Below are positions 10,746 to 23,065 of a stretch of 64,000 nucleotides of DNA, piece after piece. A program made the translations under genes and the position numbers. Position 1 is the first letter of the stretch, and every line of letters starts with the position of its first letter. The notes beneath the pieces are model-generated. The model did not search any database and was not told the DNA's origin. It saw only the letters and a list, made by a program, of their open reading frames with translations. Source of the stretch: Guillardia theta CCMP2712. Its lineage: Eukaryota > Cryptophyceae > Pyrenomonadales > Geminigeraceae. The stretch spans positions 30,438 through 94,437 of the forward strand of contig NW_005434510.1 of the NCBI RefSeq assembly GCF_000315625.1, read 5' to 3'.

Positions 10746-11430
10746 CATCAGAATCTCTTCTTCTTCCTCCTCCTCCTTCCTTCTTCCCCGCCTCCTCCTT
10801 CCTCTCTCCCCCGTCTCCTTCCTCCCTCCCCTGTTTCCCGTACCATCCTCCTCTGGTTTCCCATCCTTTCCCCCGCCATCTTCCCCATCCCTCCCTCATC
10901 CTCCCTCGGCTTCCTAACCGAGTCCTTCGCTCGTCGCGCCATCTTTCTTTGCAACAACGTGACTTTAGTTTTACTCCCCTCCCTCACTTCCCCTGCGAGA
11001 ATCTGCCTCGTCCTGCCCACCGACTTAGTGGAAAGAAACCAGAAGAGAAGAGGGAGAGGAGGGAGAGGAGGAGGGGACGAAGAGGGGGTTTGGGGTGGGC
11101 TGGGGGGAAAGGGGAGGAGGAAGGAGAAGAATAAGTGGCACCTCCGTGTCCCCGTTGATTGCTTCCTTTCCCCCGCATCTGACTGTTGGCCTCCCGCACT
11201 TGCCTGCTCGGCTCCTTCATGTCCCCTCCCCTCCCCTCCCTTCCTCTCCCTCCCCTCCCCTTCCTCTCCCTCCCCTCCCCTTCCCTCTCCCTCCCTCCCT
11301 CCCCTTCCCTCCCCTCTCCTTCTCTCCCTTCCTTCACCTCGCCATGTCCGTCGCCTTAATCGCCTCCACTCGTCCTCCTCTGTCTGGCACTCGACCTATC
11401 AAAACCTAGCGTAACGAGTCAGTCCCCGAC
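10746..11430. other. Low-complexity intergenic spacer between convergent genes
   Basis: Mostly CT-rich on the plus strand (10750-10910, 11220-11340) with a purine-rich block at 11038-11130. Frames stay open by composition only. No gene seen. Confidence 0.6.
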
Positions 11431-11433
11431 TCC

Positions 11434-12333
11434 CTACCATCTTCCTCCTTCCTTGTTCTCACACCTCGCTCTCCTTCTCCCCCTCCCCTCCCCCCACCTT
11501 CCTTCCTCCGCCTTCCTCCTGCTCCTCCTGGTCCTCCTCCTCCTCCTCCTCCTCCTCCTCCTCTTCCTGCTTGAGTGCGCAGCCGAAGATCCTGGAGGGG
11601 ATGCACAAGCTCGCGATGCTGGAGCGGGAGCAGTAGAGGTCATAGACGGTGAAGGAAGGGTCCTTCTGCTCAAACAAGTGAGCGAGGAGACGTAGGAGGA
11701 GGGAGGCGGAGGAGGAGGGAGGCGGAGGAGGAGGGAGGCGGAGGAGGAGGGAGGCGGAGGAGGAGGGAGGCGGAGGAGGAGGGAGGCGGAGGAGGAGGGA
11801 GGCGGAGGAGGAGGGAGACGGAGGAGGAGGGAGACGTAGGAGGAGGGAAGGTGGCAAGTTGCCAGGCAAAGCAAGTTGCGACCTTGAGGAGGGCGATGCG
11901 TCCCCGTACAGATTCGATGAGATGAGAATTCTGAGCGAACGTGAGGAGAAGAGAAGGAAAGGGGAAGGCGTGAGAAGAGAGAAGGAGGAGAGACGAGGGA
12001 GCGAGAAGAGGAGGAGAGGAGGAGAGGAGGAGAGGAGGAGAGGAGGAGAGGAGGAGAGGAGGACTTGGAGGAGGTGACTGACTTCAGCTGTAGAATAAGA
12101 GAAGCACTTGGCCAGCACGTCGATGCGCTGCAGGAGCATCTGAACGTCTCCGTCATCAGCCGCCTGTCAAAGTCGAGGAGCGTCACCTCTTTGCGCAGAG
12201 AATACTCGGAGCGAAACTCTTGGGATATGTCGGACAAGATGACAACCTAAGCGACATTGTCAATAAACATGAAATCATCATTATCTTCTTCTTCTTCTTC
12301 TTCTTCTTCTTCTTCTTCTTCTTCTTCTTCTTC

Positions 12334-12374
<41 letters not shown>

Positions 12375-12962
12375 CGTCATCGTCATCGTCATCACCATCA
12401 TCATTACCATCACCATCACCAGCACTTGTCACCTGCTCTTCGGAGAGACATCCTCTAGGCAGCAAGAAGTCTCCGAGATAATCAGCAGGAAGGCGAGCAA
12501 GCTCCATCCTCGCGTACTCGCACGCGAAGAGGAGGATGGCAGTTGCTTTTCCCGCCTCCCTCGCACCCACCTTCATCCCCACTGCTCTCATCACCTGCTG
12601 CAGCACAAACTTCCTGTACAAGTCCGTCGCATCTTGCAAGCTCGGCTGGAGGGCAGGAGCCTCTTTGTCCCCCCATTGTCTACCCCCTCGTCGCTCCTCC
12701 TTCTCCTCCAAGTCCACGAGCATCTGCGCGCATTGCAACTCCGCGACCAAAAACTCGAGCGCGTGGAATCTCAACTTGGGGGAGGAGAGGCGGCAAAGTT
12801 TGTCGTCGCAGCCTCTCTCACGGAGGAAGAGCTCGACATGCTGCCGATGCGAACAACTGTGAAGCGTGAGGGACGAGGAGGATAAGAGAAGAGAGAAAGA
12901 GGCTAGAGATTGATAGGGGGGAGGAAGGGAGGAGGGAGAGAGGGAGGGAGCGGGGAGAAATG

Positions 12963-13022
<60 letters not shown>

Positions 13023-14655
13023 TATGAGGGTATCGAGTTAAGGGAGGGGGCGAGAAGGGTTCTTACTTGCTTCCTGGACTTCCTTCCAGCGATCTGACTC
13101 GTTCGATGAGGCGGCGGCAGATCTCGAGGAAGCGAACGGCTCCGTCCGGGGTGGTGAGGGTAGAGGTCAGCCGCTCCTCGTCTATCTGCTCGGGATCGAA
13201 CATGCTGAGGTCGGTGAGGCGCTCAGACAAAGAAGTTAAGAGATCGTAGGTGACGTTCAAGGACGTATCCTCCTCCTCCTTCTCCTCCTTCTCCTCCTTC
13301 TCCTCCTTCTTCGCTTCTTCCTTGTTCGTCTCTGTTTCTATTTTGTGACAAGAGCTTGCAGCACGATCTCAACTGTTACCTCGAATTTCTCTCTGATTTT
13401 GCTCGAACTTTGAGATTTTTCTGTGGAAATGAAACTTCACACGCGTGTCCTCTGGCATTCTCGACACACCCACCTGTTCCCCTCAGAAGCTTGTACAACA
13501 TGCTTCTCGCCTCCATTCGTGGCTTTCTCAGCATCCCCTTGACTGTTGCGCACTGACTGTGCAGGAGCAGCGAGAGCAGCGGGATGCGAAGATTCTGATG
13601 CTTTCGACGCGGCAGGAGAGGATTTGACTCCTCCTATCGTCTTGTTAAGGAAGCCTGTGACCTGAGCACAAACATCATCCACAACACGCTCAGCTGCCGA
13701 CCGACCGCTTGGAATTTCTTGTTGCTCCTCGGCTTATTCGGCGGATTTCTCGAGTTTGCAGGAGGCGGAAGCTTAGCCTCCTTGACTTCCCTCTGCTTCT
13801 CCGCCGCCTCGGTCGCCACGTCATCATCGTCGCCCTTGGGTTCCACTCACTCTAATCGTTGAGGGGCAGCAGAGGCTGACCTGGACATGCTTGTGAGGTT
13901 TCTTGAGGTTCAGATCGTCTTCAAGGTATCGGATGTGTTTCTCATGCACCTCCTGCCATTCTTGTCACCAACATCTTTCGCTCTTCCGCCCTCTCACGCA
14001 CGTGCCATCCCTCGTCCTCGTACCCCTCATACATCACGAGTCGTCTGTCGGGCCCAACCACTTCACCTGCTCTCAGAGTCAACGGCAGCACAACTCGAGA
14101 GCTGATACCAAGAGCTGCCTTGTACCAGAGTCCATCCTCGTAGTACTTGGCCTCCACAACTGTGTGCGACTGATCCAAAAACTCAGCGAACATCTAAGAA
14201 CCTCGGAGGTCGCACATGATCGTGGGTCGAATGAACTATGGGAGACATAGAAGCCGGTGCAATCTGCATCAAAGTTCATCTCCTCCTCCTCCTCTTCCTC
14301 TTCCTCCTCCTCCTCCTCCTCCTCCTCCTCCTCCTCCTCCTCCTCCTCCTCTCTCCCACTCATGATTCTGCTCCTGCTCCTCCCTTCCTCCTCCTCCTGT
14401 ATCTTTCTCACATCAAAGTTCTTCAAGTGTTGCAACCCGGCTGGTTTCGTGCTTCGGTGGAAGCCCTGAGCCTTGACAACGGCACGTCAGTAGAGTCACT
14501 TGCTCTACTCGCGTCCTCACTCTGTTACTCTTGTGCGGACTTCTGGTCTGACCGCTGGATTTTCTCTCCTCCTCCTCTGTCGAGCTGCCCACTTGTTCTC
14601 GTTGCGGACGGCTCGACGCGGAGAGAGGGCGCACATGCTGCTGCTGCTGCTGCTG

Positions 14656-14686
<31 letters not shown>

Positions 14687-14707
14687 GGCTGCTGCTGCTG
14701 CTGCTGT

Positions 14708-14752
<45 letters not shown>

Positions 14753-14773
14753 GGCTGCTGATGCTGATGCTGT

Positions 14774-14806
<33 letters not shown>

Positions 14807-14973
14807 GGTTGCTGCTGCTGCTGCTGTGGCTGCTGTGGTGGCTGCTGTGGCTGCTGTGGCTGCTGCTGCTGCTGGGACTGTTGCGAATGCTGATGCTGGT
14901 GTTTGTACTGCTGGTGACGGTGATGCTGCTGCTGTGGCTGTTGTTGCTGCTGTTGTCTGTTTTGATGATGCGC
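11434..14973 (-). CDS. Poly-Gln / Tudor-like / FAM98 fusion candidate (5' end in gap)
   Basis: FAM98 proteins work with the tRNA-ligase complex and PRMT1. Exons 13354-13067, 12856-12433, 12246-12187 and 12139-12083, plus two weaker ones to about 11560, carry the FAM98 core: an N-terminal LLTSLSERL...FLEICRRL block, LRFHALEFLVAELQCAQML, VMRAVGM, ISQEFRSEYSLRKE and LLQRIDVLAKCF, in family order. No Met opens this part; spliced in phase from 13467, it follows EKHVVQASEGN. Upstream exons 14191-14002 and 13952-13881 give a Tudor-like domain (AKYYEDGLWYKA, MYEGYEDEGW, HIRYLEDD), and 14471-14412 joins a CAG-coded poly-Gln region at 14973-14509 through a 37-nt intron containing CTGAC. The joints near 13856 and 13700 do not keep one frame, so two adjacent genes, or base errors, remain possible. 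An acidic tail follows at 11575-11434. Confidence 0.6.
11695..11835. repeat. 16-bp minisatellite (GGGAGGCGGAGGAGGA), about eight copies
   Basis: Near-perfect 16-bp units in an intron-like part of the FAM98 gene. The last copies change GGCGG to GACGG and GACGT. Because 16 is not a multiple of 3, the minus-strand translation cycles through a 16-residue Leu/Pro/Ser pattern, a sign that it is not coding. Confidence 0.85.
12286..12376. repeat. (TTC)n-(TCA)n trinucleotide tract in a FAM98 intron
   Basis: About 16 TTC units followed by about 13 TCA units. It lies in the intron between exon ends 12433 and 12246, so the poly-Glu/poly-Asp and poly-Lys/poly-Met readings are not protein. Confidence 0.85.
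12963..13021. repeat. (GCAG)n tetranucleotide microsatellite
   Basis: About 15 perfect GCAG units in the intron just downstream (minus strand) of the first FAM98-core exon. Confidence 0.9.
14284..14355. repeat. (CTC)n microsatellite in the Tudor-FAM98 gene intron
   Basis: About 24 CTC units with two TTC-like changes. On the minus strand it would read poly-Glu, but a good donor (GTGAGA at 14411) and acceptor (TTAG at 14192) place it in an intron. Confidence 0.8.
14635..14973 (-). repeat. CAG/CTG repeat coding poly-Gln, running into the assembly gap
   Basis: Runs of CTG with CTGTGG interruptions on the plus strand. On the minus strand one frame is Gln-rich with Pro and His (for example HRHQQYKHQHQHSQ) and continues into SSTEEEERKSSGQ before a donor at 14508. 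The true length is unknown because the gap starts inside it. Confidence 0.8.
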
Positions 14974-15073
14974 NNNNNNNNNNNNNNNNNNNNNNNNNNN
15001 NNNNNNNNNNNNNNNNNNNNNNNNNNNNNNNNNNNNNNNNNNNNNNNNNNNNNNNNNNNNNNNNNNNNNNNNN
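14974..15073. other. Assembly gap (100 N)
   Basis: Exactly 100 N, the usual placeholder for a gap of unknown size. It lies at the end of the CAG tract, so the repeat itself probably broke the assembly. Confidence 0.98.
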
Positions 15074-15384
15074 TCTCCTCCTCTCCGCTCCCTCTCCTCC
15101 CCTCCCTTCTCCTCCGTCTCCCTCCCCTCCCTTCCTCTCCTTCTCTCCTCTCCCTCCCACTCCGCTCCCCTCTCCCTCCTTTCCTCTCCCTCCCTTCCCT
15201 CTTGCCCTCGCTCTCTGCCATCCCTATCCTCTCCCATCGCTGTTTGTTGTGTGGTCCCACCATTTGCACTACCCCTCTCTTTGATCAGTACCCCTGTACC
15301 TTACTAAGAACTACCCCCATTTGATCTATACTCTCCCTCACACTTCAGAACCCTACCCCTTCATCAGTATACGGGCATTGCGCC
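15074..15384. promoter_or_regulatory. DBR1 upstream region with CT tract and TACCCC words
   Basis: From the gap to about 15230 there is only CTCTCC-type sequence. From 15255 to 15365 there are spaced words TACCCC / TACCCCC (CACTACCCCTC, CAGTACCCCTG, AACTACCCCCA, CCCTACCCCTT), ending 20 bp before the start codon. A promoter role is inferred from position only. Confidence 0.35.
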
Positions 15385-17028
15385 ATGCGGATAGCGGTGG
15401 AGGGGTGCGGGCATGGGGCGCTAGAGGAGATCTACGAGGCGATGGCGGAGACAGAGAGGAGGAACGACTTCAAGTTCGACCTCCTCCTAGTCTGCGGGGA
15501 CTTCCAGGCCGTCAGGAACCAGCAGGACCTGAACTGCATGGCGGTACCACAGAAATACAGAACGATGAACAGGTGAAGTCACTCAACGCATGCAGTGGTG
15601 GCAGGAGTAGCTGACTCCCCTTCCTCCAGCTTCCACAAGTACTACTCGGGTCAGCTCATCGCTCCTATCCTCACCATCTTCATCGGCGGCAACCACGAGG
15701 CCTCGAACCACCTCTGGGAGCTCTACCATGGCGGCTGGGTCGCACCCAACATCTTCTTCCTCGGGTACTCTGGCGCCATCACGGTAGGAGGCGTCAGGAT
15801 CGCAGGGCTGTCGGGGATCTACAAGAGCATGCACTACCGGCAGGGGCACTGGGAACACCCGCCCTATGACCAGAGCAGCATGAGGAGTGCGTACCATGTT
15901 CGCGAGTATGAAGTTTGGAAGCTAGGGATGATGACAGGACACGTTGACATCTTTCTTTCTCATGACTGGCCGAGGTTCCTTCTCCTTCCTCTTCCTGCGA
16001 CATCACATGCTCAAGTTGCCCTGCAGAGGTATCACCAGGCATGGCGACGAGAAGCGGCTCCTGAGGACGAAACGCTTCCTGGAGGAGGAAGTTCGGAACA
16101 ATGTGCTGGGGAATCCGTACACTACTCCTCTCATTGACAAGCTGAAGCCTGTAGACTTGAGAGAAGCTTCCTGCTGATGCCTGACGCTCCTCGCAGAGCT
16201 ACTGGTTTGCTGCTCACTTGCACACCAAGTTTGCTGCGGTCTATGAAGTGAGTGTGTGGACAGCAGCCGATGATGATCTCAATGTTGCTTGACAGCACAA
16301 GGACACAGACAAGTGCACAAAGTTCTTGTCGCTGGATAAATGCCTGCCCAACAGAGACTTCCTGCAGGTGCTGCTACCCTCTTGCTCTGTCGCTTCGTCC
16401 TCTTCCTCCTCTCAACAAGTGTCTTCTCGCTCCTCCCCTCCCTTCGCAATGTTTCTTGCTTCCTCTACCATGAATCTTCCTCTGCAGCATGCCTGTCTTC
16501 TTCTTCTGCTCCTCTCGCAAAGTTCTGATCGCTCCTGTGTTTGCTAGGCCATTCACATCGAGACAGCAGAGTCAGCGGCCGGAGAGGACCTCTCCTCCTC
16601 CCTCCGCTATGACCCTGAGTGGCTCGCGATCATGCGGTGAGACTGAGAGGAGAGGAAAAGCAGAGGATTAGGATCGAGCGAGAGATGGAGAGGAGGGGAG
16701 GGGAGAGGAGAGGAGAGGAGGAAGGAGGAGAGGAGAGGAGGAGGGGAGGCAGCAGAGGACAAGGGGTGAGAAGGGGACAGGAGCAGGAGTGAAGGACAAA
16801 GCGGGCAGGGATGTGATGATTGCTGCAGAGCAGCAGAACCCTACAGATCTCTTGGGCGGCAAGCTGTGATGCTGCCTGATCCAGAGACGTTCCGGGCTGA
16901 AGTTGACAAGCGTAAACTTCATCATGCGCGAAGACTGTATTACTGACTTGAAACTCTCCTCCGCCTCCGCCTCATCCTCTTCCTCTTCCTCTTCCTCTTC
17001 CTCTTCCTCTTCCTCTTCCTCTTCCTCT

Positions 17029-17062
<34 letters not shown>

Positions 17063-17569
17063 ATCCGCTCTTCCCCCACTCCCTCTCCCGCCGGCAGAAC
17101 GCGAATGGATTGCACAGAAAATGAGCGAAGATCAAGATTTCAATCGAATTCCAAACAACTTCGAGGTGAAATTATTTCTCCTCCTCTCCCTCCTTGCCGT
17201 CTGACCCCTCACCAGATCACTCTCCCTCCCTTCAATCCTCACCAACGGGTCGGAGGCCAGCCGGAGTTCCATCCCAGCCCTCAGGTTCCTCCCTCCTCCC
17301 CCTCCCGGTGCTCTGACATGTTACGAACAGACGCAGGAGCTTGTCAAGAAACTTGACATCCTGATGCCCCACACGCAACTGAACCAGCCAAACAACGTCT
17401 GCGAGCCCGAGAACAACCCCGACGAGATCGGTCTCGACGACGACGATGACGACGAACAACCGGCGGTAGGAGCTGATGTGACCTGATGGTAGGGAAGCTA
17501 ACGATGCTGCAGGGGAACGTAGAGAAGAAGAGCGAGAAGAATGAAGAGGAAATAGACCTTGACGATTAA
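15385..17569 (+). CDS. DBR1: RNA lariat debranching enzyme
   Basis: Cuts the 2'-5' bond of intron lariats in the nucleus. Ten exons: 15385-15572, 15630-15974, 16029-16150, 16197-16247, 16296-16367, 16548-16636, 16829-16911, 17098-17165, 17331-17465 and 17513-17569, about 400 aa. All metallophosphatase motifs are present: VEGCGHG (the C-x-H pair), [36 protein letters not shown] and [11 protein letters not shown], then the DBR1-specific [19 protein letters not shown]. The C-terminal domain has REWIAQKM...RIPNNFE and an acidic tail ending EEIDLDD. The start codon MRIAVEG is at the family's usual position. Several TACCCC words lie within 130 bp upstream. The stop is 40 bp from the stop of the minus-strand gene that follows. 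Confidence 0.95.
16976..17062. repeat. (TCCTCT)n / (GTCCTC)n hexanucleotide in a DBR1 intron
   Basis: About eight TCCTCT units then five TCCTCG-type units, acting as a long pyrimidine tract before the acceptor at 17097. Confidence 0.85.
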
Positions 17570-17609
17570 AGATGAGCAAGAGAGGAAACATTTCATGTCC
17601 GCGACTTTA

Positions 17610-18890
17610 CTAGTCATCCATCCCTTCCTCTAGCATCTCCACGAAGTTCTTGAACGAGTCTGCCCTCGCCCTCTCCTCTTGTTGGATTTTCAGTTTCGGA
17701 TCAGAGACATCGTTTGACTCGTTCCCTTTCCCCGCCTTGTCTGCATCGGTGACAGCAAAGACTCCTCCTCTTCTATCGCCTGCTCCTGCTGCTTCTGCTT
17801 CTCCTTCTGTTCGTCCTCCTTGTCCTGTGCTGGCATGTTTGTCTGCAGCTAGACTGTGGGACTCCTTCTTCTCTTGAAGGTTTTCAGCTGCAGCTCCCCT
17901 GCTGGCTTGCCTGGAGCCTTTCGGGTCCTCATTCATGGGCTGACGGGCAAGGGCAGCAGGAGAAATCGAAATTCTCCCGATCATGGCCAGCTGCTTCTCC
18001 CTGCTCATCGTCGCATGTCTATCTGCCCACCTCTTGCTTGCAACTGATCGCCAGAACGTCGAAGAAGACAACTTTTGTGTCATGTCCTGTGAGACAACCT
18101 CGTTCAATCGTGAAGGAAGTCGAACGCGGTGCTGTGTCTTTCTTGACACGATTGAACGTGTTGTATGTTGTCTCGTGACCTGCTGTCTTGCGATGTTTCC
18201 TTGGTTGCTTCCCCGGTGCGAGGAGCGAGAGCGAGCGGCTGCTTTGCTCTCTTGCACATAATCTTCGGCTGCGACTTGCCGTATGAATCGGATGTCGCTG
18301 TCAACCACTGAGACCTCATCTGCCCCATCTTCAGACGACCCTGACTCAGTCTCTTCAGACGTCGAGGCTCGCGTCTCGCTTGTCTCGTCCGACTCCGCCA
18401 GCCCCTCCCGTGGGTCTGAGTGGGTCCTGGAGGACAGCATGGCCTCCTTTACCGCCTTCCTCTCCTCGATCAACACCTGTAGGTCCGATACCAGCTTGAG
18501 GTCCATCACCCGACTGTGTTCATCGCGACATTCAGCGAGTTCCTTTAGCACGTGTCTGACTCCATGAGCGAGAACATTGATGTCTGCGAGAGTCGACCTG
18601 AGAAATCTCCTTGTCTGGTCGAGGGAAGGAGACATCTCGACGTTTCCCCTCAGTTTCATTGCACTTCGCTCAAAGAAAGAATCTTCGGCGAGGCCGGAGG
18701 AACCCAGAAACAACAAACGCTCGCCAGATTCCGATGTATGTGACACTTGAGACGAAGACGAGGACGAGGACGAGGACGAGGAAGACGAGGACGAGGAGGA
18801 TCTCCTAGAAATCGTAATCCTGTCCAGCGAGGAGAGGAGTGGAAAGTCCTGGCCAAACGACCTCTTATCTCCTCTCCTTCCCTTCGTCAT
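17610..18890 (-). CDS. Uncharacterised Ser-rich, coiled-coil protein
   Basis: One long open frame of about 425 aa from Met at 18890 (an upstream in-frame Met near 18930 is possible). A poly-Ser tract of about 17 residues encoded by TCGTCC-type codons comes first. Then comes a helical block (RRFLRSTLADINVLAHGVRH, ELAECRDEHSRVMDLKLVSD, LIEERKAVKEAML) that looks like a coiled coil. An acidic Ser/Glu region follows (SEETESGSSEDGADEVSVVD), then a long polar, basic middle, and a C-terminal helix (EERARADSFKNFVEMLEEGM). I recognise no family. The stop (17612-17610) lies 40 bp from the DBR1 stop on the other strand, so the two transcripts must overlap in their 3' ends. Confidence 0.55.
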   Translation of the reverse strand: MTKGRRGDKRSFGQDFPLLSSLDRITISRRSSSSSSSSSSSSSSSSSQVSHTSESGERLLFLGSSGLAEDSFFERSAMKLRGNVEMSPSLDQTRRFLRSTLADINVLAHGVRHVLKELAECRDEHSRVMDLKLVSDLQVLIEERKAVKEAMLSSRTHSDPREGLAESDETSETRASTSEETESGSSEDGADEVSVVDSDIRFIRQVAAEDYVQESKAAARSRSSHRGSNQGNIARQQVTRQHTTRSIVSRKTQHRVRLPSRLNEVVSQDMTQKLSSSTFWRSVASKRWADRHATMSREKQLAMIGRISISPAALARQPMNEDPKGSRQASRGAAAENLQEKKESHSLAADKHASTGQGGRTEGEAEAAGAGDRRGGVFAVTDADKAGKGNESNDVSDPKLKIQQEERARADSFKNFVEMLEEGMDD

Positions 18891-19029
18891 GTCCACCTTC
18901 TCTGTCTCGTTCCTCTCATCATCTCCTCCTCTTCTTCTCATCCCCTTCTCTTCCTCTCCTCCTCTCCTCTCCCTCCCCTCCTCATTCCCACCATGCCTGT
19001 CCAGAGGACCATGTAACGTCGTTTCTAGC

Positions 19030-19699
19030 ACTGCCCTAGATCTGATGCTAATGCAGCAATTAAGAGTATGCAGCTGCCCCCGAAAACGATGGGGTTGTGA
19101 CTAAAAGTTTGACATCGGAGGTATCACTACTATCAGTGAGCGGTCAGGCCGGGGCAGTCGCGCCGCAACTTAGCCGGGCCCCGGCTTAGAGAGACTTTGA
19201 CAGGATTTACATCCATCATAGTAAGACCTCTACTAGTCCATAAAGACCTCTCACTCCCCACGGTGCTGCTCCTGGTCAATCACTGACTTCCAACTTAGCT
19301 CCTGCTGCTCAAGTCTGGCTCACTTCCGAGTTTCTGCCGCCGGATCATGCTTCGAGGCTCAGTTCGAGTGAGAGTTGGGCTTCTCCCCCCTGTTGGATCC
19401 AGGGCTTGGCAAAGTCGGATCAGCCTTTTCCTCCGGTGCCTAGCCTAATAGCCCTCCCCCTTCTGATTCATTTTAGGCTCTTCAGTGGAGGCTCAGGCTT
19501 AGTAGCCGGACGATCATTACCCTCCGAGGCTTGGATTCTGTTGATGAATTTCCGAAGTTGTATTGTTTGACTCCGTTTCTAACAAGATAGGAAATAAAAA
19601 TAATGCTGATTTCTCCTCATTCACAAAGGAAAAACGAGGAGAAAAAGGAGGAAGAAGGGGAGAGGAAAAGAAGAAAGAGGAGGAGGAGGAGAGGAAAAA
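19030..19699. other. Intergenic spacer with a weak GC-rich patch
   Basis: No gene seen. A short GC-rich patch (about 19138-19190, GGCCGGGGCAGTCGC, AGCCGGGCCCCGGC) resembles a fragment of the GC-rich islands. The rest, 19200-19560, is mixed, with several AGGCTCAG / CGAGGCTC words. Purine-rich (GGA)n sequence runs at 19628-19695 up to the PP2C stop. Confidence 0.4.
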
Positions 19700-21890
<2,191 letters not shown>

Positions 21891-21899
21891 ATTCTGACA

Positions 21900-22811
21900 A
21901 GAGAAAACTTGCCGGATTGAGATGACTTTGAAGAGTGGTTTGATACATCCTTTCCTGCTCGTCGCGATTCTAGCTGATTGTCAAACACGGATGACAGAAG
22001 AAGCAATGCAGACCTTGTATTCCTCTATCATTGCTCTGAGTGGATGATTGTATGCCCATCTTGCTGTCTTCAAACATTCCCGTATCAAATGCTTGTATCG
22101 TCATAAAATTTCTTTCCATCTAACTTCAAATCATATGTAGGATCCTCCACTACCTAAGCACGAGAAGCAAACACTATGAAATAACATCTCACTGCCGATT
22201 TTTCCCGCTCCCCTTCCCTCCCTCATTCAAGCTCGCCAAAAGGCAACTTCTTGCATCCCCTCAAATTTCCTTCTCGACCATTGAACTTGATGTCAACCCT
22301 TTTTTCAGTTTCACTGAGTAGCTTGTTCCTGTCGCTCTATCATCTTTTCGACTTTACTCAGCACATGCCGCTATCAAAATCTTGTTCAAAACTTGGCTTT
22401 ACATCAATAAGCCTCCTCTCCCCTTGACTTTCTCTATGGTGCACTGTCTTGATATGATTACTTTTCAGTCTGTTTTCAAGATGTTTCATCCACTTTGCTC
22501 TTCTCTGCTTCCGTCCTCACCAAGATTCTTTCGTGATATTTTTGTCCCTTGCTTCATTGTTTCCCCCTTCCATACATCTTTCTTTCTGTCCCTTCCCGCT
22601 ACATCCTCTCATCCCACAACCATCGTCGTATCTACTGTCGCTCGGCTGTGCATGGAACAAAGGAGAACGCGGGGGTCCCCTATCACCCCACCCCCTCTTT
22701 TCCATAGCGTCCCCCTTCATTTGTACCAGCTATCACCACCCCACCTCCCCATTGCACAATCAGATTGACTACCCTCGAGTCATGTTCTCATGGGATTGTG
22801 AGGAGATGAGG
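21900..22811. other. Upstream spacer of the PP2C gene
   Basis: No convincing gene. The sequence is moderately AT-rich with C-rich words near 22675-22760 (CACCCCACCCCC, CACCACCCCACC). Open frames here lack known motifs or splice support. Confidence 0.4.
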
Positions 22812-22990
22812 GCACGGTCACGGAACACCGGGCCCGCCGGTACGCACGGTCAGGCCCGCCGTCGGTCACCGTGGCACTGTGACGCCGCCGCCGGGGTGCC
22901 ACTGGGCCACGGTGCGGCCCGGCCTGGACTTCCGAAAGTTGTGCGGGTGCGCGGAAGGACAGAACTTCCAAAGACTCGGCGGACTTTGTA
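22812..22990. other. GC-rich island 2, just beyond the E2F stop codon
   Basis: About 180 bp rich in GGCCCG, CCGCCG and GGTCACGG words, with AACTTCC and CAGAACTT near its right end. It begins 75 bp beyond the minus-strand E2F stop codon (23068-23066). Confidence 0.6.
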
Positions 22991-23065
22991 GGCAATCAAA
23001 CAATCATTCACTCATCACTCGGACACAAAATTACCATGCTGCTGACGGCAGTGAAAGAATACAAA

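Noticed and set aside
12183-12774. Poly-Lys, poly-Met and poly-Asp frames
   Set aside because: They come from the TTC/TCA repeat inside a FAM98 intron.
14238-15284. Poly-Leu, poly-Ala and poly-Ser frames over the CTG and CTC tracts
   Set aside because: Repeat artefacts; only the Gln frame on the minus strand continues into ordinary coding sequence with a phased splice joint.
22382-22768. 128-aa plus-strand frame
   Set aside because: No known motif, no splice logic, and composition changes along it; probably chance.
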